Shown here: in pieces, positions 34,497 through 42,858 of the stretch
How the letters are laid out: every line of letters starts with the position of its first letter
Position numbering within the stretch: position 1 is the stretch's first letter
Assembly (NCBI RefSeq): GCF_028471945.1
Contig: NZ_CP110128.1
Coordinates: forward strand, 2,530,501 to 2,594,500
DNA: 64,000 bases
Direction of reading: 5' to 3'
Source: Pseudomonas sp. WJP1
Lineage (GTDB): Bacteria > Pseudomonadota > Gammaproteobacteria > Pseudomonadales > Pseudomonadaceae
The notes under the pieces: model-generated
The model's database searches: none
Told to the model about the DNA's origin: nothing
The model's input: the letters and a program-made list of their open reading frames with translations, nothing else
Position numbers and translations under genes: made by a program

Positions 34497-35321
34497 ATGA
34501 GTACGTTCACCACCCGCGACGGCACCGAGATCTATTTCAAGGACTGGGGGACCGGTCAGCCGATCGTCTTCAGTCACGGTTGGCCGCTCAATGCCGACAG
34601 TTGGGAATCGCAGATGTTGTTCCTGGCCGACCAGGGTTACCGCGTTATCGCCCACGACCGCCGTGGGCACGGCCGTTCCAGCCAGCCGTGGTTTGGCAAC
34701 GACATGGACACCTACGCCGATGACCTGGCGCAACTGATCGACCATCTTGACTTGCACAACGTCGTGCTGTTCGGCTTCTCCACCGGTGGCGGCGAAGTGG
34801 CGCGTTATATCGGGCGTCACGGCACCGAACGGGTGGCCAAGGCCGGGCTGATTTCCTCGGTGCCGCCGCTGATGCTCAGGACCGACGCCAATCCCGGCGG
34901 CCTGCCGATCGAAGTGTTCGACGGCATTCGCCAGGCGTCGCTGGTGGATCGCTCGCAGCTGTACAAGGACCTCGCCAGCGGCCCGTTCTTCGGCTTCAAC
35001 CAACCTGGCGCCACGCCGTCCCAGGGCATGATCGACTGGTTCTGGATGCAGGGCATGACCGCCGGCCACAAGAACGCCTACGACTGCATCAAGGCCTTCT
35101 CGGAAACCGACTTCACCGAAGACCTGAAGAAGTTCGACGTGCCGACGCTGGTGGTGCACGGCGACGCCGACCAGGTGGTGCCGATCGAGGCCGCGGGTAT
35201 CGCTGCGTCAGCGCTGGTGAAAGGGTCGCAGCTGAAGGTCTACCCTGGCGCGCCCCATGGCTTGACCGACACCCACAAGGATCAGCTCAACGCCGATCTG
35301 CTGGCCTTCCTCAAGGGTTGA
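34497..35321 (+). CDS. Alpha/beta hydrolase, non-heme chloroperoxidase/arylesterase type
   Basis: A 274-residue enzyme with [26 protein letters not shown] (nucleophile Ser95), [16 protein letters not shown] (Asp225) and [12 protein letters not shown] (His254) as catalytic triad. The GFSTGGGE motif and length match cofactor-free haloperoxidases and the P. fluorescens arylesterase, which hydrolyse esters and can make peracids from organic acids in vitro. TAAGGAGCACG precedes the ATG. It is co-transcribed with the WrbA-like oxidoreductase. Confidence 0.95.
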   Translation: MSTFTTRDGTEIYFKDWGTGQPIVFSHGWPLNADSWESQMLFLADQGYRVIAHDRRGHGRSSQPWFGNDMDTYADDLAQLIDHLDLHNVVLFGFSTGGGEVARYIGRHGTERVAKAGLISSVPPLMLRTDANPGGLPIEVFDGIRQASLVDRSQLYKDLASGPFFGFNQPGATPSQGMIDWFWMQGMTAGHKNAYDCIKAFSETDFTEDLKKFDVPTLVVHGDADQVVPIEAAGIAASALVKGSQLKVYPGAPHGLTDTHKDQLNADLLAFLKG

Positions 35322-35330
35322 TGTACGTCG

Positions 35331-35356
35331 CGATGGCGCCCGTGAGGTCGCCATCG
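35331..35356. terminator. Inverted repeat between convergent genes
   Basis: CGATGGCG (35331-35338) pairs with CGCCATCG (35349-35356) over a 10-base loop, between the hydrolase stop (35321) and the convergent AraC-type gene end (35361). It lacks a clear U-tract, so termination is possible but not certain. Confidence 0.4.
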
Positions 35357-35360
35357 CCGG

Positions 35361-35792
35361 CTACTGCGCAATTGTTTGTGCGGGTGAGGTGGGGAGGGCA
35401 CGTACTGTGCGGCAACGCCAGGCAAACGGATTGATGCCTTCGCTGCGGGTGAACATGTGGCAGAAGTGCGCCTGGTCGCAGAAGCCGCATTCGAGGCTGA
35501 TCTGCGTCAGGCTCAGGTCAGTGTGCTGGATCAGCAGCTTGGCCCGGGCGATGCGTTGTTGGCGGATCCATTCCTGGGGCGAACAACCGGTGCTGCATTT
35601 GAACGCACGGGAGAAATGACTGCGCGACAACGAACAGGCCTCGGCCAGTTCGGTCACTTGCAGGGTTTCGCCGAGGCGCTCGAGGATCAGTCGCTTGACC
35701 AACCGTTCACGCTGCGGGCTGAGGCCGCTGGTGCTTTTGCCTTGTGTTTGCGCGACTGCCGCGCGGGCGGCGCTTTGCTGCAACTGAGCCAT
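35361..35792 (-). CDS. AraC-type HTH transcriptional regulator, HTH-only
   Basis: A 143-residue protein that is essentially only the AraC double HTH: LGETLQVTELAEACSLSRSHFSRAFKCSTGCSPQEWIRQQRIARAKLLIQ and LSLTQISLECGFCDQAHFCHMFTRSEGINPFAWRR-like ending. There is no N-terminal sensor, as in MarA/SoxS-like and many Pseudomonas 'AraC-like' small regulators. It is divergent from the LysR gene at 35948; the shared 20-bp motif lies between them. Confidence 0.88.
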   Translation of the reverse strand: MAQLQQSAARAAVAQTQGKSTSGLSPQRERLVKRLILERLGETLQVTELAEACSLSRSHFSRAFKCSTGCSPQEWIRQQRIARAKLLIQHTDLSLTQISLECGFCDQAHFCHMFTRSEGINPFAWRCRTVRALPTSPAQTIAQ

Positions 35793-35846
35793 GGCGAATG
35801 TCCGTGTCGGTAGGCTTCATTCTTGAACTCCAGGGCTCTGGCGTGC

Positions 35847-35865
35847 GAGTTAAACGTTGTTAATT
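35847..35865. promoter_or_regulatory. Operator-like motif shared with 33780-33798
   Basis: GAGTTAAACGTTGTTAATT occurs exactly, in the opposite orientation, upstream of the WrbA-like gene at 33780-33798. It contains the LysR-type T-N11-A element around the AACGTT core. The regulator is probably the LysR at 35948 or the AraC at 35361. Confidence 0.6.
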
Positions 35866-35947
35866 CCTCGTCCGGGGCGGGCAGTCTTGGGTAAAGTCAG
35901 ACACAATCTGCCTTGCGCCTGGCTCAACACAAAAAGGAACCGTGCCT

Positions 35948-36868
35948 ATGAACCGTAACGATTTGCGCCGCGTCGACATGAACCTGTTGGTGATTTTCGA
36001 AGCCTTGATGTTCGAGAAGAACCTGACCCGCGTTGCGGAAAAACTGTTCATGGGCCAGCCGGCCGTGAGTGCGGCCCTGGGGCGGTTGCGCGATCTGTTC
36101 GACGACCCCTTGCTGTTGCGCAACGGTAGAAGCATGGAGCCGACGGCGCGGGCAGTGGCGATTCTCAAGGAGCTGCAACCGGCGATGGACACCATTTCCG
36201 GTGCGGTCAGTCGGGCCAAGGAATTCGACCCGGCGACCAGTTGCGATGTGTTTCGCATTGGCCTGTCGGACGATGCCGAGTTCGGCTTGTTTCCGCCACT
36301 GCTTAGCAAGCTGCAGGAAGAAGCGCCGGGCATTGTCGTGGTCGTACGCCGGGCCAATTACCTGTTGATGCCGGCCTTGCTGGCGTCGGGGGAGATCTCC
36401 GTGGGCGTCAGCTACACCACCGACCTGCCGGCCAATGCCAAGCGCAAGAAACTGCGGGATATTCCCTGCAAGGTGCTGCGCGGTGACAAGCGACCGGGGA
36501 CGCTGAGCCTGGATGAATACTGTGCGCGTCCCCATGCGATGGTCTCGTTTTCCGGGGACCTGAGCGGCAATATCGACCTGGATCTGGCGAAGGTTGGCCG
36601 CACCCGCCGTGTGGTGTTGGGGGTGCCGCAGTTCAGTGGTTTGCGCGCGTTGCTCGCCGGCACCGAGATGATTGCCACGGTGCCCGATTATGCCGCTTGC
36701 GCGTTGGTGGAGGGGTGTGGATTGCGCGCTGAAGATCCGCCGTTCGAGATTGCGGCGGCGCAGTTGTCGATGGCGTGGAGCGGGGTGCATGACAATGATC
36801 CGGCGGAGCGCTGGTTGCGGTCGCGGATCAGTCAGTTCATGTCTGAGCCTTTGGCGGTTCCGGCTTGA
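35948..36868 (+). CDS. LysR family transcriptional regulator (NahR/NodD-like)
   Basis: The ATG at 35948 follows AAGGAA; a GTG two codons upstream is less likely. The 306-residue protein has a LysR HTH (LRRVDMNLLVIFEALMFEKNLTRVAEKLFMGQPAVSAALGRLRDLFDDPLLLRNGRSMEPT) of the NahR/LinR/NodD branch that responds to aromatic or plant compounds, and effector domain with FRIGLSDDAEFGLFP. It is divergent from the AraC-type gene and likely co-regulates the hydrolase cluster through the motif at 35847. Confidence 0.9.
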   Translation: MNRNDLRRVDMNLLVIFEALMFEKNLTRVAEKLFMGQPAVSAALGRLRDLFDDPLLLRNGRSMEPTARAVAILKELQPAMDTISGAVSRAKEFDPATSCDVFRIGLSDDAEFGLFPPLLSKLQEEAPGIVVVVRRANYLLMPALLASGEISVGVSYTTDLPANAKRKKLRDIPCKVLRGDKRPGTLSLDEYCARPHAMVSFSGDLSGNIDLDLAKVGRTRRVVLGVPQFSGLRALLAGTEMIATVPDYAACALVEGCGLRAEDPPFEIAAAQLSMAWSGVHDNDPAERWLRSRISQFMSEPLAVPA

Positions 36869-36908
36869 CCTTGGCGGCCTGGTAGCCGACCAGGTTGCTG
36901 GTTGTTTG

Positions 36909-37050
36909 AGTACATATCCGTTGCTGCGGTAACGGCCGCAGGCGGTTTCGCCCTTACGGCGACTCACTTTTTTTTCAAACGCCAAAAAAAAGTAAGCAAA
37001 AAAAGGCTCGCCCCAAGCGTCCGGCCCCTCGCTAGGGCTCGGCGTTCCTT
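36909..37050 (+). repeat. 130-bp Pseudomonas repeat family, copy C
   Basis: Begins TACATATCCGTTGCTGCGG and continues TTTCGCCCTTACGGCGACTC, AAAAAAAGTAAGCAAAAAAAGG and CCCCTCGCTAGGGCTCGG, matching copies A and B at 9719 and 10240. Confidence 0.85.
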
Positions 37051-37274
37051 CGCTCCGGCATTCATCCGGGGGCATCGCCCTCCGGTTGGCTTCGCTGGCA
37101 CCTACATGCGATGTGTTCGACTCCGTCGAACGGCGCTGCGCGCCAATCCCCGGATGAACACCTCCACTCAGCCTCCCGAAGGGGCCGGCAGATCAAGATC
37201 AAGATCAAAAGCTGAAGGCGAGCTAACGCTCGGCCTGATGAGTGGTGAAGAGCGGGTGGATGTGCGCCGATCCA

Positions 37275-37573
37275 CTGTAGGAGTGAGCCTGCTCGCGATG
37301 GCGGCCTGACAGCCGACTATACCTTTCTGGATGCACCCAATCTCCTGTGGGAGCGGGCTTGCTCGCGAATGCGGCCTCACAGCCGACCAACATCTGGCAG
37401 ATGTACCCATCCCCTGTGGGAGCTGGCTTGCCAGCGATGGCGGCCTGACAACCGACCAATCTCTTACGGCTGTACCTGATCTACTGTAGGAGTGAGCCTG
37501 CTCGCGATGACAGTGTGTCATTCAACAGTGATATCGGCTGACACTCCGCCATTGCGAGCAAGGGCCTGTCCCG
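37275..37573. repeat. Tandem array of REP elements, about 70-bp period
   Basis: Four direct REP units start at 37275, 37345, 37414 and 37484, each CTGT(A/G)GGAG followed by GGCCT(G/C)ACA-type linkers and CGACCAA. The last unit is followed by the inverted arm CCGCCATTGCGAGCA near 37550. Confidence 0.85.
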
Positions 37574-37720
37574 TTCTGTGGATTCGCGTCCCCCGCAAAA
37601 ACAGCACGTACATCCAATTTTTTCCTTCCCCGCCCCGGCACCATCCAACTCAATACCAGCAATCAACCCCCTGCGGTTGTTTGTTCGCCCCCCAATATTG
37701 TCTCGCCGGAGCCCTGCGTC

Positions 37721-38323
37721 ATGCCTGATTCCAACGTGCCCGACTCGCCTTTCGAGGAAGTCGTGACCCTGGTCATCAAACACCGGGTCAAGGCCGGTTT
37801 TGAAGTGCCCTACGAAGCCTGGCTGCGCAACATTGTCAGTATCGCCGGACAGCAGGAGGGGCACCTGGGCGTGGATGTGATGCGCGGCAAGAATGCCGGG
37901 CTCGATATGTACACCTGCGTCTTGCGCTTTTGCTCTACCGACGCAATGCAGCGCTGGCTCGATTCGTCGCAACGCCAGGCGCTGGTCAAGGAAGCCACGC
38001 CGATGCTGGCCGACGGCGACCAGACCGAGGTCAATCCGCTCAACGAGTTCTGGTTTACCCCGCAGGCCGAGTCGGGCTCGCCGGCGCCGCGCTGGAAGCA
38101 GGCCGTGGTCACGCTGCTGGTGATCCTGCCGCACACGTTGTTGGTGCCGTTGCTCTGGGGGCCGTTGTTGCAACTCAACGCCTTTCTCTCCCATTACGTG
38201 GTCGCGACCTTCCTGATCACCCTGACCATCGTGCTGTCGGTGGTGTACCTGTTCATGCCGATGGCGACGCGCTTGTTCGCGCCCTGGCTGTCCTCATCCA
38301 CTTCGCCCAAGGAAACGCGATGA
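37721..38323 (+). CDS. Antibiotic biosynthesis monooxygenase (ABM) domain protein with membrane tail
   Basis: The 200-residue protein opens with an ABM fold (EEVVTLVIKHRVKAGFEVPYEAWLRNI...EGHLGVDVMRG...YTCVLRFCSTDAMQRWLDS) and ends in two transmembrane helices (AVVTLLVILPHTLLVPLLWGP and YVVATFLITLTIVLSVVYLFMP). ABM proteins oxidise small aromatic or quinone-like substrates without cofactors; the membrane tail is common in Pseudomonas DUF homologues. GGAGCC precedes the ATG. Its TGA overlaps the ATG of the amidohydrolase gene (ATGA). Confidence 0.85.
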   Translation: MPDSNVPDSPFEEVVTLVIKHRVKAGFEVPYEAWLRNIVSIAGQQEGHLGVDVMRGKNAGLDMYTCVLRFCSTDAMQRWLDSSQRQALVKEATPMLADGDQTEVNPLNEFWFTPQAESGSPAPRWKQAVVTLLVILPHTLLVPLLWGPLLQLNAFLSHYVVATFLITLTIVLSVVYLFMPMATRLFAPWLSSSTSPKETR

Positions 38324-40158
38324 ACGCCGATCTGATTCTGTTCAATGGCCAATTTCATACCGTCGACCGTGAGAACCCACACGCCACTGCGGTAGCCATC
38401 CGTGATGGCCGCTTTGTCGCGGTCGGCAGCGATGCCGAAGCCATGGCGTTGCGTGGCTCGGGCACGCAAGTGATCGACCTCAAGGGCCGTTGCGTGATTC
38501 CCGGCCTCAACGACTCGCACTTGCACCTGATCCGTGGTGGCTTGAACTACAACCTCGAACTGCGCTGGGAAGGCGTGCCGTCGCTGGCCGATGCGCTGCG
38601 CATGCTCAAGGAGCAGGCCGACCGCACACCGACGCCGCAATGGGTGCGGGTGGTGGGGGGCTGGAACGAATTCCAGTTCGCTGAAAAGCGCATGCCGACC
38701 CTCGAAGAACTCAACCAGGCCGCGCCGGACACCCCGGTGTTTGTCCTGCACCTGTACGACCGGGCCTTGCTCAACCGCGCGGCCTTGCGCGTGGCCGGCT
38801 ACACCCGCGACACACCGAACCCGCCAGGTGGCGAGATCGTGCGCGATGCCAATGGCAACCCCACCGGCATGCTGGTGGCGCGCCCCAACGCGATGATCCT
38901 GTACTCGACCCTGGCCAAGGGGCCGAAGTTGCCGCTGGAGTATCAGGTCAACTCGACGCGCCAGTTCATGCGCGAACTCAATCGCCTGGGCCTGACCAGC
39001 GCCATCGATGCCGGCGGTGGTTTCCAGAATTATCCGGACGACTACCAGGTGATCGAGCAGTTGGCCAAGGACCAGCAGCTGACCATTCGCATCGCCTACA
39101 ACCTGTTTACCCAAAAGCCCAAGGAAGAGCTGGCGGATTTCCAGAACTGGACCGGCAGCGTCAAGTTGCACCAGGGCGACGACTACCTGCGGCACAACGG
39201 CGCCGGGGAAATGCTGGTGTTCTCGGCGGCGGATTTCGAAGACTTCCTCGAACCGCGTCCGGACCTGCCACAAAGCATGGAAGACGAACTGGAGCCGGTG
39301 GTGCGCCACCTGGTCGAGCAGCGCTGGCCGTTCCGTTTGCACGCCACCTACGACGAATCCATCAGCCGCATGCTCGACGTGTTCGAGAAGGTCAACCGAG
39401 ACATTCCGTTCAACGGTTTGCCGTGGTTCTTCGACCATGCCGAAACCATCACTCCCCGGAACATCGAGCGGGTGAGGGCGTTGGGTGGCGGCATCGCGAT
39501 TCAGGATCGCATGGCGTTCCAGGGCGAATATTTCGTCGAACGCTACGGTGCCAAGGCCGCCGAAGCCACGCCACCGATCAAACGCATGCTCGCTGAAGGT
39601 GTGCCGGTCGGTGCCGGTACCGACGCCACGCGGGTGTCGAGCTACAACCCCTGGACCTCGCTGTACTGGATGGTCAGCGGTCGCACCGTGGGTGGCCTGG
39701 CATTACACGCCGAGGGCCTGTCGCGGCAGACCGCGCTGGAACTGTTCACCCACGGCAGCGCCTGGTTCTCCTCCGAGCAGGGCAAGAAAGGCCAGATCAA
39801 GGTCGGGCAACTGGCGGACGTGGCGGCATTGAGCGCGGACTTTTTCAGCGTCGACGAAGAAGCGATCAAGTGGATCGAGTCGGTGCTGACCGTGGTCGGC
39901 GGCAAGGTGGTGTACGCCGCCGGTGATTTCGAAAAGCTTGGGCCAGCGAGCGTGCCGGTGCTGCCGGACTGGTCGCCAGTGGTGAAAGTCCCGGGCCATT
40001 GGCGGCCGAATTCGCCGTTGCAGGCCCAGGTTCACCAGTGCAGCGGGCCGTGTGCGGTGCATTCCCACAGCCATGAGCGGGCACGCCTGTCGAATGCGCC
40101 GGTCAGTGATTTCGCCGGTTTCTGGGGCGCCTTCGGCTGCTCGTGTTTTGCCTTCTGA
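38320..40158 (+). CDS. Amidohydrolase (YtcJ-like metal-dependent hydrolase)
   Basis: Starts at MNADLILFNGQFHTVDRENPHATAVAIRDGRFVAVG, ATG overlapping the ABM stop, giving 612 residues. Amidohydrolase_3 motifs include VIDLKGRCVIPGLNDSHLHLIRGG (His-x-His), HATYDESISRML and the C-terminal ARVG-like GAGTDATRVSSYNPW. Such proteins hydrolyse N-acyl or cyclic amide bonds; the YtcJ group is often annotated 'amidohydrolase' or exoenzyme. Probably cytoplasmic. It is the second gene of an ABM/amidohydrolase/YcaC operon. Confidence 0.9.
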   Translation: MNADLILFNGQFHTVDRENPHATAVAIRDGRFVAVGSDAEAMALRGSGTQVIDLKGRCVIPGLNDSHLHLIRGGLNYNLELRWEGVPSLADALRMLKEQADRTPTPQWVRVVGGWNEFQFAEKRMPTLEELNQAAPDTPVFVLHLYDRALLNRAALRVAGYTRDTPNPPGGEIVRDANGNPTGMLVARPNAMILYSTLAKGPKLPLEYQVNSTRQFMRELNRLGLTSAIDAGGGFQNYPDDYQVIEQLAKDQQLTIRIAYNLFTQKPKEELADFQNWTGSVKLHQGDDYLRHNGAGEMLVFSAADFEDFLEPRPDLPQSMEDELEPVVRHLVEQRWPFRLHATYDESISRMLDVFEKVNRDIPFNGLPWFFDHAETITPRNIERVRALGGGIAIQDRMAFQGEYFVERYGAKAAEATPPIKRMLAEGVPVGAGTDATRVSSYNPWTSLYWMVSGRTVGGLALHAEGLSRQTALELFTHGSAWFSSEQGKKGQIKVGQLADVAALSADFFSVDEEAIKWIESVLTVVGGKVVYAAGDFEKLGPASVPVLPDWSPVVKVPGHWRPNSPLQAQVHQCSGPCAVHSHSHERARLSNAPVSDFAGFWGAFGCSCFAF

Positions 40159-40228
40159 CGAATACCAATAAGCGCCGGCCTCCTGGCCAGGCGCCACAAG
40201 CGACAACCATCCACCAAGGAGTTTTTTC

Positions 40229-40855
40229 ATGAGCAACGTTCCGTACTCTCGCTTGAACAAAGATGACGCTGTTGTGCTGCTGGTCGATCACCAGACCGGC
40301 CTGATCTCGCTGGTGCAGGATTTCTCGCCCAACGAATTCAAGAACAACGTGCTGGCCCTGGGCGACATCGCCAAGTTCTTCAAACTGCCGACCATCCTCA
40401 CCACCAGCTTCGACAAGGGGCCAAATGGTCCGATCGTGCCGGAGCTCAAGGCTCAATTCCCCGAGGCGCCGTTCATTGCCCGTCCAGGCCAGATCAACGC
40501 CTGGGACAACGAAGATTTCGTCAAGGCGGTGAAGGCCACCGGTCGCAAGCAACTGATCATCGCCGGTGTAGTCACAGACGTGTGCGTGGCGTTCCCGACC
40601 CTGTCGGCCATTGCCGAAGGTTTTGAAGTGTTCGTGGTGACGGACGCTTCCGGCACCTTCAACACCACCGTGCAGCAGGCTGCCTGGGCCCGCATGTCGG
40701 CCGCCGGTGCGCATCTGCTGAACTGGTTCTCCGTGGCCTGCGAGCTGCAAGGCGACTGGCGCAACGATATGGAAGGCCTGGCCAACCTGCTGTCCGAGCG
40801 CCTGCCGAACTACCGTAACCTGATCAACAGCTACACCACGTTCACCGCCAAGTAA
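40229..40855 (+). CDS. ycaC: Isochorismatase-family hydrolase YcaC
   Basis: A 208-residue protein almost identical in pattern to E. coli and P. aeruginosa YcaC: NKDDAVVLLVDHQTGLISLVQD (Asp20), NGPIVPELKAQFPEAPFIARPGQINAWDNEDFVKAVKATGRKQLIIAGVVTDVCVAFPTLSAI (Cys119), FEVFVVTDASGTFN and ELQGDWRNDMEGLANLL. YcaC is an octameric ring with a buried cysteine; its natural substrate is still unclear. CAAGGAG precedes the ATG. It completes the operon with ABM and amidohydrolase. Confidence 0.95.
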   Translation: MSNVPYSRLNKDDAVVLLVDHQTGLISLVQDFSPNEFKNNVLALGDIAKFFKLPTILTTSFDKGPNGPIVPELKAQFPEAPFIARPGQINAWDNEDFVKAVKATGRKQLIIAGVVTDVCVAFPTLSAIAEGFEVFVVTDASGTFNTTVQQAAWARMSAAGAHLLNWFSVACELQGDWRNDMEGLANLLSERLPNYRNLINSYTTFTAK

Positions 40856-40868
40856 GACCGCACCGCAC

Positions 40869-40938
40869 CTGTAGGAGCCCGGCTTGCCGGCGAAGGCGTC
40901 CATGAAATCGCCATCGCCGGCAAGCCGTGCTCCTACAG
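40869..40938. repeat. Paired REP elements (inverted)
   Basis: CTGTAGGAGCCCGGCTTGCCGGCGA faces CGCCGGCAAGCCGTGCTCCTACAG across a 22-bp spacer. Confidence 0.9.
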
Positions 40939-41020
40939 TTTTTGCGTGGGACCCTGAATAGGGTGCCGAAACGAGAATAAAACGCTATAAAAGCGGGTGA
41001 CTGTCAATCAAGGCATGACA

Positions 41021-41917
41021 ATGAACCCGTTCGAAGATATGCGTATTTTTTGCCAGGTGATGGACTCCGGCAGCTTCACGGCCGCCGCCGATCAACTGGG
41101 GCTGTCCAAGCAGTTTGTCAGCCGACGCTTGATGCAACTTGAAGAGCGACTGGGCGTGCGGCTGCTCAATCGTTCGACCCGGCGGCTGGATGTCACGCCA
41201 TTGGGGCAGAGCTACTACGAATCGGCCCTGCGCTTGCTGGGTGAAGTCGAGCAGGTGGAGCAGGGCATCGCCGGGCAGACCACCGAGCCGCGCGGGACCT
41301 TGCGCGTGAGCGCGCCGCTGTCGTTTGCGCTGGCGCACCTGGGGTGCCTGCTGCCGCAGTTTTTGCAGCGCTATCGGGACGTCACGGTGGAGGTGGACTT
41401 GAGCGATCGCCCGGTGGATCTGCTCGGCGAAGGCTATGACCTGGCACTGCGCATCGGAATACTGGAAGACTCGACGCTAATCGCGCGGCGCATCGCCTCC
41501 ATCCAGCGGGTGTACTGCGCCAGTCCGGCTTACCTGGCAGAGCGTGGCACGCCGCTCAAACCCGAAGATCTGCACCAGCATGACTGCCTGCCATACGGCC
41601 ACGGGCGTCAGGTGCAATGGCGCTTCGAAGGGCAGGGCAAGCCGTTGGTGGTCAACGTTACGGGACGGATGCGGGTCAACAATGGTGAGTTGCTCAAGGA
41701 CGCGGCGATTGCCGGGATGGGGATTACCTATTTGCCGACGTTCATCGTCGGTTCGGCATTGAAGGACGGGCGGCTGGTGGCGGTGCTGGATGAGTTTCGA
41801 CCGCAACCGCTGACGTTATCGGCGGTGTATCCGCAACATCGTCAGTCCTCGCGACCGGTGCAGGCGTTGATCGAGTTTTTGCGCGAGCGCCTGGACGATT
41901 CGCACAACCCCTTGTAG
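41021..41917 (+). CDS. LysR family transcriptional regulator (CrgA-type)
   Basis: The start at 41021 is placed about 7 bases after AAGG; ATG at 41015 is possible. The 298-residue protein has the CrgA-type HTH MNPFEDMRIFCQVMDSGSFTAAADQLGLSKQFVSRRLMQLEERLGVRLLNRSTRRLDVT and effector domain with LRIGILEDSTLIARRIASIQRVYCASPAYLAERGTP. It is separate from the ycaC operon and separated from it by a REP pair. The stop codon TAG is provided by the first bases of the next REP element. Confidence 0.9.
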   Translation: MNPFEDMRIFCQVMDSGSFTAAADQLGLSKQFVSRRLMQLEERLGVRLLNRSTRRLDVTPLGQSYYESALRLLGEVEQVEQGIAGQTTEPRGTLRVSAPLSFALAHLGCLLPQFLQRYRDVTVEVDLSDRPVDLLGEGYDLALRIGILEDSTLIARRIASIQRVYCASPAYLAERGTPLKPEDLHQHDCLPYGHGRQVQWRFEGQGKPLVVNVTGRMRVNNGELLKDAAIAGMGITYLPTFIVGSALKDGRLVAVLDEFRPQPLTLSAVYPQHRQSSRPVQALIEFLRERLDDSHNPL

Positions 41918-42014
41918 GAGCGAGCCTGCTCGCGATGGACGTCAACGATGACACGGGCTGTCTGAATGCCCGCGTTGTCTGGACGTTTTTCGCGAGCAGG
42001 CTCGCTCCTACAAG
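41911..42014. repeat. Near-perfect paired REP elements (inverted)
   Basis: CTTGTAGGAGCGAGCCTGCT faces AGCAGGCTCGCTCCTACAAG. The left unit overlaps the end of the LysR gene and supplies its TAG stop. Confidence 0.95.
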
Positions 42015-42026
42015 GGTTTGTGCACG

Positions 42027-42707
42027 TCAGTTGACGCGTTTGTCGTCACCCGGTTCGCCACCGACGTGGACACCACGATCGTCACCCGGCTCGCCAGCGG
42101 CATGCAGGCCGCGATCGTCACCCACTTCGCCGGCGCGGTGCACGCCGTGGTCGTCGCCTACCTCGCCGGAGCGGTGCACGCCGTGGTCGTCGCCTACCTC
42201 GCCGGAGCGGTGAACCCCATTGTCGTCATGCCCGGCCTGATGCACGCCATGGTCGTCACCCGGTTCGGCATGGGTGCCGCTGCGTCCGGAGTTCGAGGCT
42301 GTGCTGCCGGAATGCCCGGAAGCATGGTCGCTGCCGCTATGACCGCTGCCGGCGCTATTGCCGCCGTGGCCACCGCCATTACCACCGCCGCTGCCACCAC
42401 TGCCGCCGTGGCCACCACCGTTGCCACCGCCACCGCTGCCTCCACCGTGACCGCCGCCGCCACCACTGCCGCCACCACCGTGACCGCCACCACCGCCACC
42501 ACTGCCGCCGCCACCGTGACCGCCACCGCCGCCCCCACTGCCGCCGCCACCACCGTGACCACCGCCACCACCACCACCGCCACCGCCACTTCCGCCTTCT
42601 TTCGCCTGAGCGCTCGATACCCCGGAGAGGCTGTCCGGAATCAGGACGGTAGACGCCGATAAGATCGCGCCAATCGCTACTGCCAGTAATAGCTTGTTGA
42701 TGTGCAT
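42027..42707 (-). CDS. Exported glycine-rich protein with 12-residue tandem repeats
   Basis: A 226-residue protein with signal peptide (MHINKLLLAVAIGAILSASTVLIPDSLSGVSSAQA) and mature KEGGSGGGGGGGGGG, then GGGHGGG repeats, a Ser/His/Asn middle (SGHSGSDHASGHSGS), and a C-terminal tandem of 12-residue units DDHGVHRSGEVG-like. CGGAGAA precedes the ATG. Same layout as the gene at 2775-3290. His/Asp repeats suggest metal binding, but no function is established. Convergent with the LysR gene across the REP pair. Confidence 0.75.
   Translation of the reverse strand: MHINKLLLAVAIGAILSASTVLIPDSLSGVSSAQAKEGGSGGGGGGGGGGHGGGGGSGGGGGGHGGGGSGGGGGGHGGGGSGGGGGHGGGSGGGGNGGGHGGSGGSGGGNGGGHGGNSAGSGHSGSDHASGHSGSTASNSGRSGTHAEPGDDHGVHQAGHDDNGVHRSGEVGDDHGVHRSGEVGDDHGVHRAGEVGDDRGLHAAGEPGDDRGVHVGGEPGDDKRVN
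42128..42213 (-). repeat. Tandem 36-bp repeats encoding 12-residue units
   Basis: GTGCACGCCGTGGTCGTCGC plus CTACCTCGCCGGAGCG recurs exactly at least twice with diverged flanking copies, giving GEVGDDHGVHRS units in the protein. Confidence 0.85.
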
Positions 42708-42858
42708 GTCGTTCTCCGTCTTCTAATTCAAGTTGGAACGTTGATGAACATTGCAACGTGCTGCCATATTCAGTGGGTAAACACGCCAAGGTGCCGCTTT
42801 ATTCGTTGTGATGTTGAAAAAAGACTGCGACTTCCCGCGCAGGCCCGTCCCAGAGGCA

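Larger units (their letters stand above)
36869..37720. repeat. Non-coding repeat region with a 130-bp repeat and tandem REP array
   Basis: No supported gene in this 852 bp. Copy C of the 130-bp family lies at about 36909-37050. Then follow a short AGATCA triplet repeat (37193-37208) and four REP units starting at 37275, 37345, 37414 and 37484, spaced 69-70 bp, the last paired with an inverted unit near 37550-37570. The right end leads to the ABM gene at 37721. Confidence 0.8.

Noticed and set aside
37275..37573. Regular 70-bp repeats resembling a CRISPR array
   Set aside because: The units are palindromic REP elements with similar rather than unique spacers, and there are no cas genes.
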